Below are positions 33,633 through 33,788 of a DNA stretch of 33,788 nucleotides, one piece after another. The translations under genes were made by a program, and so were the position numbers. The notes beneath the pieces were generated by a model. It did no database searches and was not told where the DNA came from. It was given only the letters and a program-made list of their open reading frames with translations. The stretch comes from Methanolobus sp. UBA118 (GTDB taxonomy: Archaea > Halobacteriota > Methanosarcinia > Methanosarcinales > Methanosarcinaceae), in the NCBI GenBank assembly GCA_002508635.1, contig DACO01000170.1:1-33788 (forward strand). The letters are read 5' to 3'. How positions within the stretch are numbered: the first letter of the stretch is position 1; each line of letters begins with the position of its first letter.

Positions 33633-33788
33633 TCAGATATTAAGCTCTGACATCCTGTTGACAGCTTCAGATAACCTGTCCACGGACTGTGTCAGTGCAA
33701 AGCGTATGTAACCTTCACCGTGTTTTCCGAATCCGACACCGGGTGTTGCTACAATACCTGCGCTCTCAAGCAGAAGCTTGGAGAATCC
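33633..33788 (-). CDS. Class I/II aminotransferase, C-terminal fragment
   Basis: The last 51 codons of a gene entering from the right edge. The peptide contains GIVATPGVGFGKHGEGYIRF and ends RLSEAVNRMSELNI, the C-terminal signature of fold type I aminotransferases. The arginine in YIRFAL is the one that binds the substrate carboxylate. The wording of the motif is closest to LL-diaminopimelate or aspartate aminotransferases of methanogens, but the fragment is too short to choose a substrate. Confidence 0.8.
   Translation of the reverse strand, partial: GFSKLLLESAGIVATPGVGFGKHGEGYIRFALTQSVDRLSEAVNRMSELNI

Overview
The window looks like a chromosomal segment of a methylotrophic or acetotrophic methanogen of the Methanosarcinaceae (Methanolobus/Methanococcoides/Methanosarcina group). 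The reasons are an HdrA2-type heterodisulfide reductase subunit with a fused MvhD domain next to a polyferredoxin, an archaeal GatE, a DUF1638 protein, archaeal promoters (TATA boxes, several apparently leaderless genes) and GGTGA/GGAGG ribosome binding sites. The genus is inferred from gene content, not proven.

Layout. 1-53: the first codons of hcp (hybrid-cluster protein), minus strand, cut by the window edge. 191-3179, minus strand: two envelope operons. One encodes a small secreted protein plus a membrane-anchored tandem winged-helix regulator. The other encodes a secreted 179-aa protein plus an anchored two-domain Ig-like protein. Both are preceded by nearly the same 40-bp promoter element, and a degenerate third copy lies in the 600-bp gap before hdrA2. 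3782-7467: hdrA2 and an eight-motif polyferredoxin, overlapping ATGA. 7582-10567: gatE and a TolB-like surface beta-propeller. 10673-16211: carA-carB-argG, making carbamoyl phosphate and argininosuccinate.

16212-19955 is an accessory stretch: a very AT-rich OLD-family ATPase/TOPRIM nuclease on the minus strand and a DUF234 ATPase whose start is embedded in an operator-like inverted repeat. 20085-25094 holds a cysteine hydrolase, a BCCT trimethylammonium transporter with a translationally coupled 159-aa partner, a DUF1638 protein and a two-TM histidine kinase. 25362-29872 holds a 2[4Fe-4S] ferredoxin (58 aa), a phosphoribosyltransferase/alpha-beta hydrolase pair, a SEC59/VTE5-type lipid kinase candidate, a 59-aa DUF4177-like protein, two exported redox lipoproteins (cytochrome P460-like and cupredoxin) and a second phosphoribosyltransferase. 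29937-33788 holds a Cache-type chemoreceptor with a nested palindrome at its promoter, rsgA, and the 3' end of a class I aminotransferase.

The metabolic core (hdrA2-polyferredoxin, carAB-argG, gatE) is ordinary for the group. The most original material is the pair of envelope operons sharing one promoter element, with a membrane-bound DNA-binding protein as the obvious candidate regulator. No tRNA, rRNA, CRISPR array or insertion sequence was recognised. Several start codons were moved inward from the longest frame on the basis of ribosome binding sites, lipoboxes or family starts; each case is noted.
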